A DNA stretch of 64,000 nt, taken from Burhinus oedicnemus. Lineage: Eukaryota > Chordata > Aves > Charadriiformes > Burhinidae. Of the stretch, positions 62,690-64,000 are shown one piece after another (within the stretch, counting starts at the first letter, position 1; the number at the start of each line of letters is the position of its first letter). A program made the position numbers and the translations under genes. The notes below the pieces were generated by a model. The model was not told the DNA's origin, did not search any database, and was given only the letters and a program-made list of their open reading frames with translations. The stretch spans positions 1,914,968 through 1,978,967 of the forward strand of contig VFFE01007258.1 of NCBI GenBank assembly GCA_008921705.1. The letters are read 5' to 3'.

Positions 62690-63060
62690 TTTTTAACACT
62701 AATAATTCCTCTAAATTAATTAACATGAAAGCTCTCCTTTGTTATTCCAGACAATCAAGCCCCAAACCAGTGCCATCCCAAAATTAAGCTGCTGCAGCTT
62801 TTAACAGGGGCTCCCATTCATCTGCAAATGTGATGCGATTTTGCTTTAGTTGCCATAAATATTAACAGCAAGGGCTTTTTGTTCTTTTACTCCCTCTTGC
62901 TGCAGCCTGTTGCAAAGACTGAGGTTTAAAGTAATCTCCAAAAAAAGTGCAAGACTTCGCCACTTTATAATTTAAAGAGCCATTTTGCTTTGCTAAATCC
63001 TCAGATGGAGATTTCAGTTAGCAATTTATCTGGCAAGGAGAGCTGGGTGGCAAGCAGATT
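62690..63060. other. Possible conserved non-coding element upstream of the promoter
   Basis: Repeat-free block with a dense, varied set of motif-like words (TTAATTAACATGAAAGCTCT, TGTTATTCCAGACAATCAAG, TTAGTTGCCATAAATATTAA, CTTTATAATTTAAAGAGCCA) about 4.5 kb upstream of the putative start. This is the most enhancer-like texture in the 5' flank, but conservation cannot be seen from one sequence. Confidence 0.32.
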
Positions 63061-64000
63061 CGATCAGTGCGATTGCCTCTGAGGCAGTACAAGGAAGGTA
63101 CTCAGCAGCCATACCTGGCGCCAGTTTTCCTTAAAGCACTGTTTATACTGAAATATCTAGTGATGCTTATCAGCCAGCAGCTCTCTCTGAGGACGACAGG
63201 AGTTGTCTGGATCTTTCTCCTCTGGAAAATCTCTCATGTAGGCTCCTCTGTTTCACTTCCACTTCTGGATCCAAAGGGTTTTCACAGCATCCCACCACAG
63301 ACGGCAAACCTCATACCCGGGGCACAGACTCCGCATTTTACTCTTTGGGTCCAGACCTCCTTCCTGCTCTTACAGCTGCAGAGGCTTCCTGGGCCAGCTT
63401 TGCACGATGATTTCAGTGATAAACCAAGGGTGGATTTGCCATGGGAGGAAGGCAGCGTGTGACCCACCCAAATAAGCTTGTACTCCCCGTCACGTGCTGA
63501 AGCAATACTCATGTGGCCGCATAGCTACCACATCCACACTGACGTTGAATCCAGCCCTCTTTGTCACTATGCATATAGACCCTGGGATTTAATCCCATTT
63601 CCCTCCTAGTGACATCTGCTCCTCTGTGCTGGCCTTGCATTTCACTGGTCCAGTGATCCTCTCCCCTCGTGATCTGGAGACATCAACCCATTGCCACCCT
63701 GCACTCCTGAGTGCTCTCCCCTGTCAGGGATTACCATGGGGTTTAGGAGCCGAAAACGCCCCAGGCCACAGAAGACAGTTGATGAGAAAATCTTCTGCTT
63801 GAAATTCCCAGCTGGCATTCTCTCTTGATCAGCTTTTGCAGCCTAAGAAACCTGGAAAGCTGCCCTGAAAAGCCGGTCTTAGTTTCTGCTGGGTTTCGTA
63901 GTTTAGTTGAGTGTGAAGTGGAATTGCAAGGACTGCACTTACACCAGGACTGCACATACTCAGCTTGTGCTCTGAGCTTGCAGCTGAGGAAAAAACTGAG
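63061..64000. other. 5' flank to window end, nothing recognised
   Basis: A plus-strand open run of 131 codons at 63067-63462 has no recognisable domain and opens on a non-ATG codon. No repeat family recognised. Confidence 0.5.

Overview
The window looks like nuclear DNA from a bird. It is AT-leaning, gene-poor sequence. It holds 3' fragments of CR1 LINEs ending in the avian-type ATTCTRTG tail, a solo LTR of the ERVL-type family common in avian genomes, and a thin scatter of very old MIR-type SINE relics. There is no sign of bacterial or phage organisation. The species cannot be named from this sequence; the LTR family makes a neognath, probably Neoaves, the better guess.

Only one protein-coding gene is supported. 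On the minus strand, 57451-58102 is the first coding exon of a SorCS-family VPS10-domain sorting receptor. It has a signal peptide, a Gly/Ala/Pro/Arg-rich propeptide and the start of the VPS10 domain, and it ends at a GTGAGT splice donor. I favour SORCS3 from the N-terminus and the exon length, but SORCS1 remains possible. The deposited exon carries a one-base frame break in its GC-rich middle and lies 43 bp from a 20-N assembly gap, so a sequence error is likely. A CpG island of about 1.6 kb covers the exon and its 5' flank. Within it are a 113-bp homopurine/homopyrimidine tract, GA/CT microsatellites, a short upstream ORF, and GC-box and CCAAT-box candidates.

Layout: 1-57444 is intron 1 of this gene. 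It contains CR1 copies (1-580, 25660-26340, 52990-53452), a solo LTR with a target-site duplication (7223-7752), several MIR-like relics, simple repeats and a few AT-rich blocks that could be conserved enhancers. No other exon is recognisable. 57445-58102 is the donor and exon 1, about 58103-58650 is the 5' leader and promoter, and 58651-64000 is 5' flanking DNA with one clear MIR relic and a possible conserved block near 62.7-63.1 kb.

The other open frames are short, many lack an ATG, and none resembles a protein family I know. I see no tRNA, rRNA, CRISPR array or gene cluster, and no convincing undescribed system. The observations most worth checking are the broken SorCS exon, its 5' leader architecture, and the possible enhancers.
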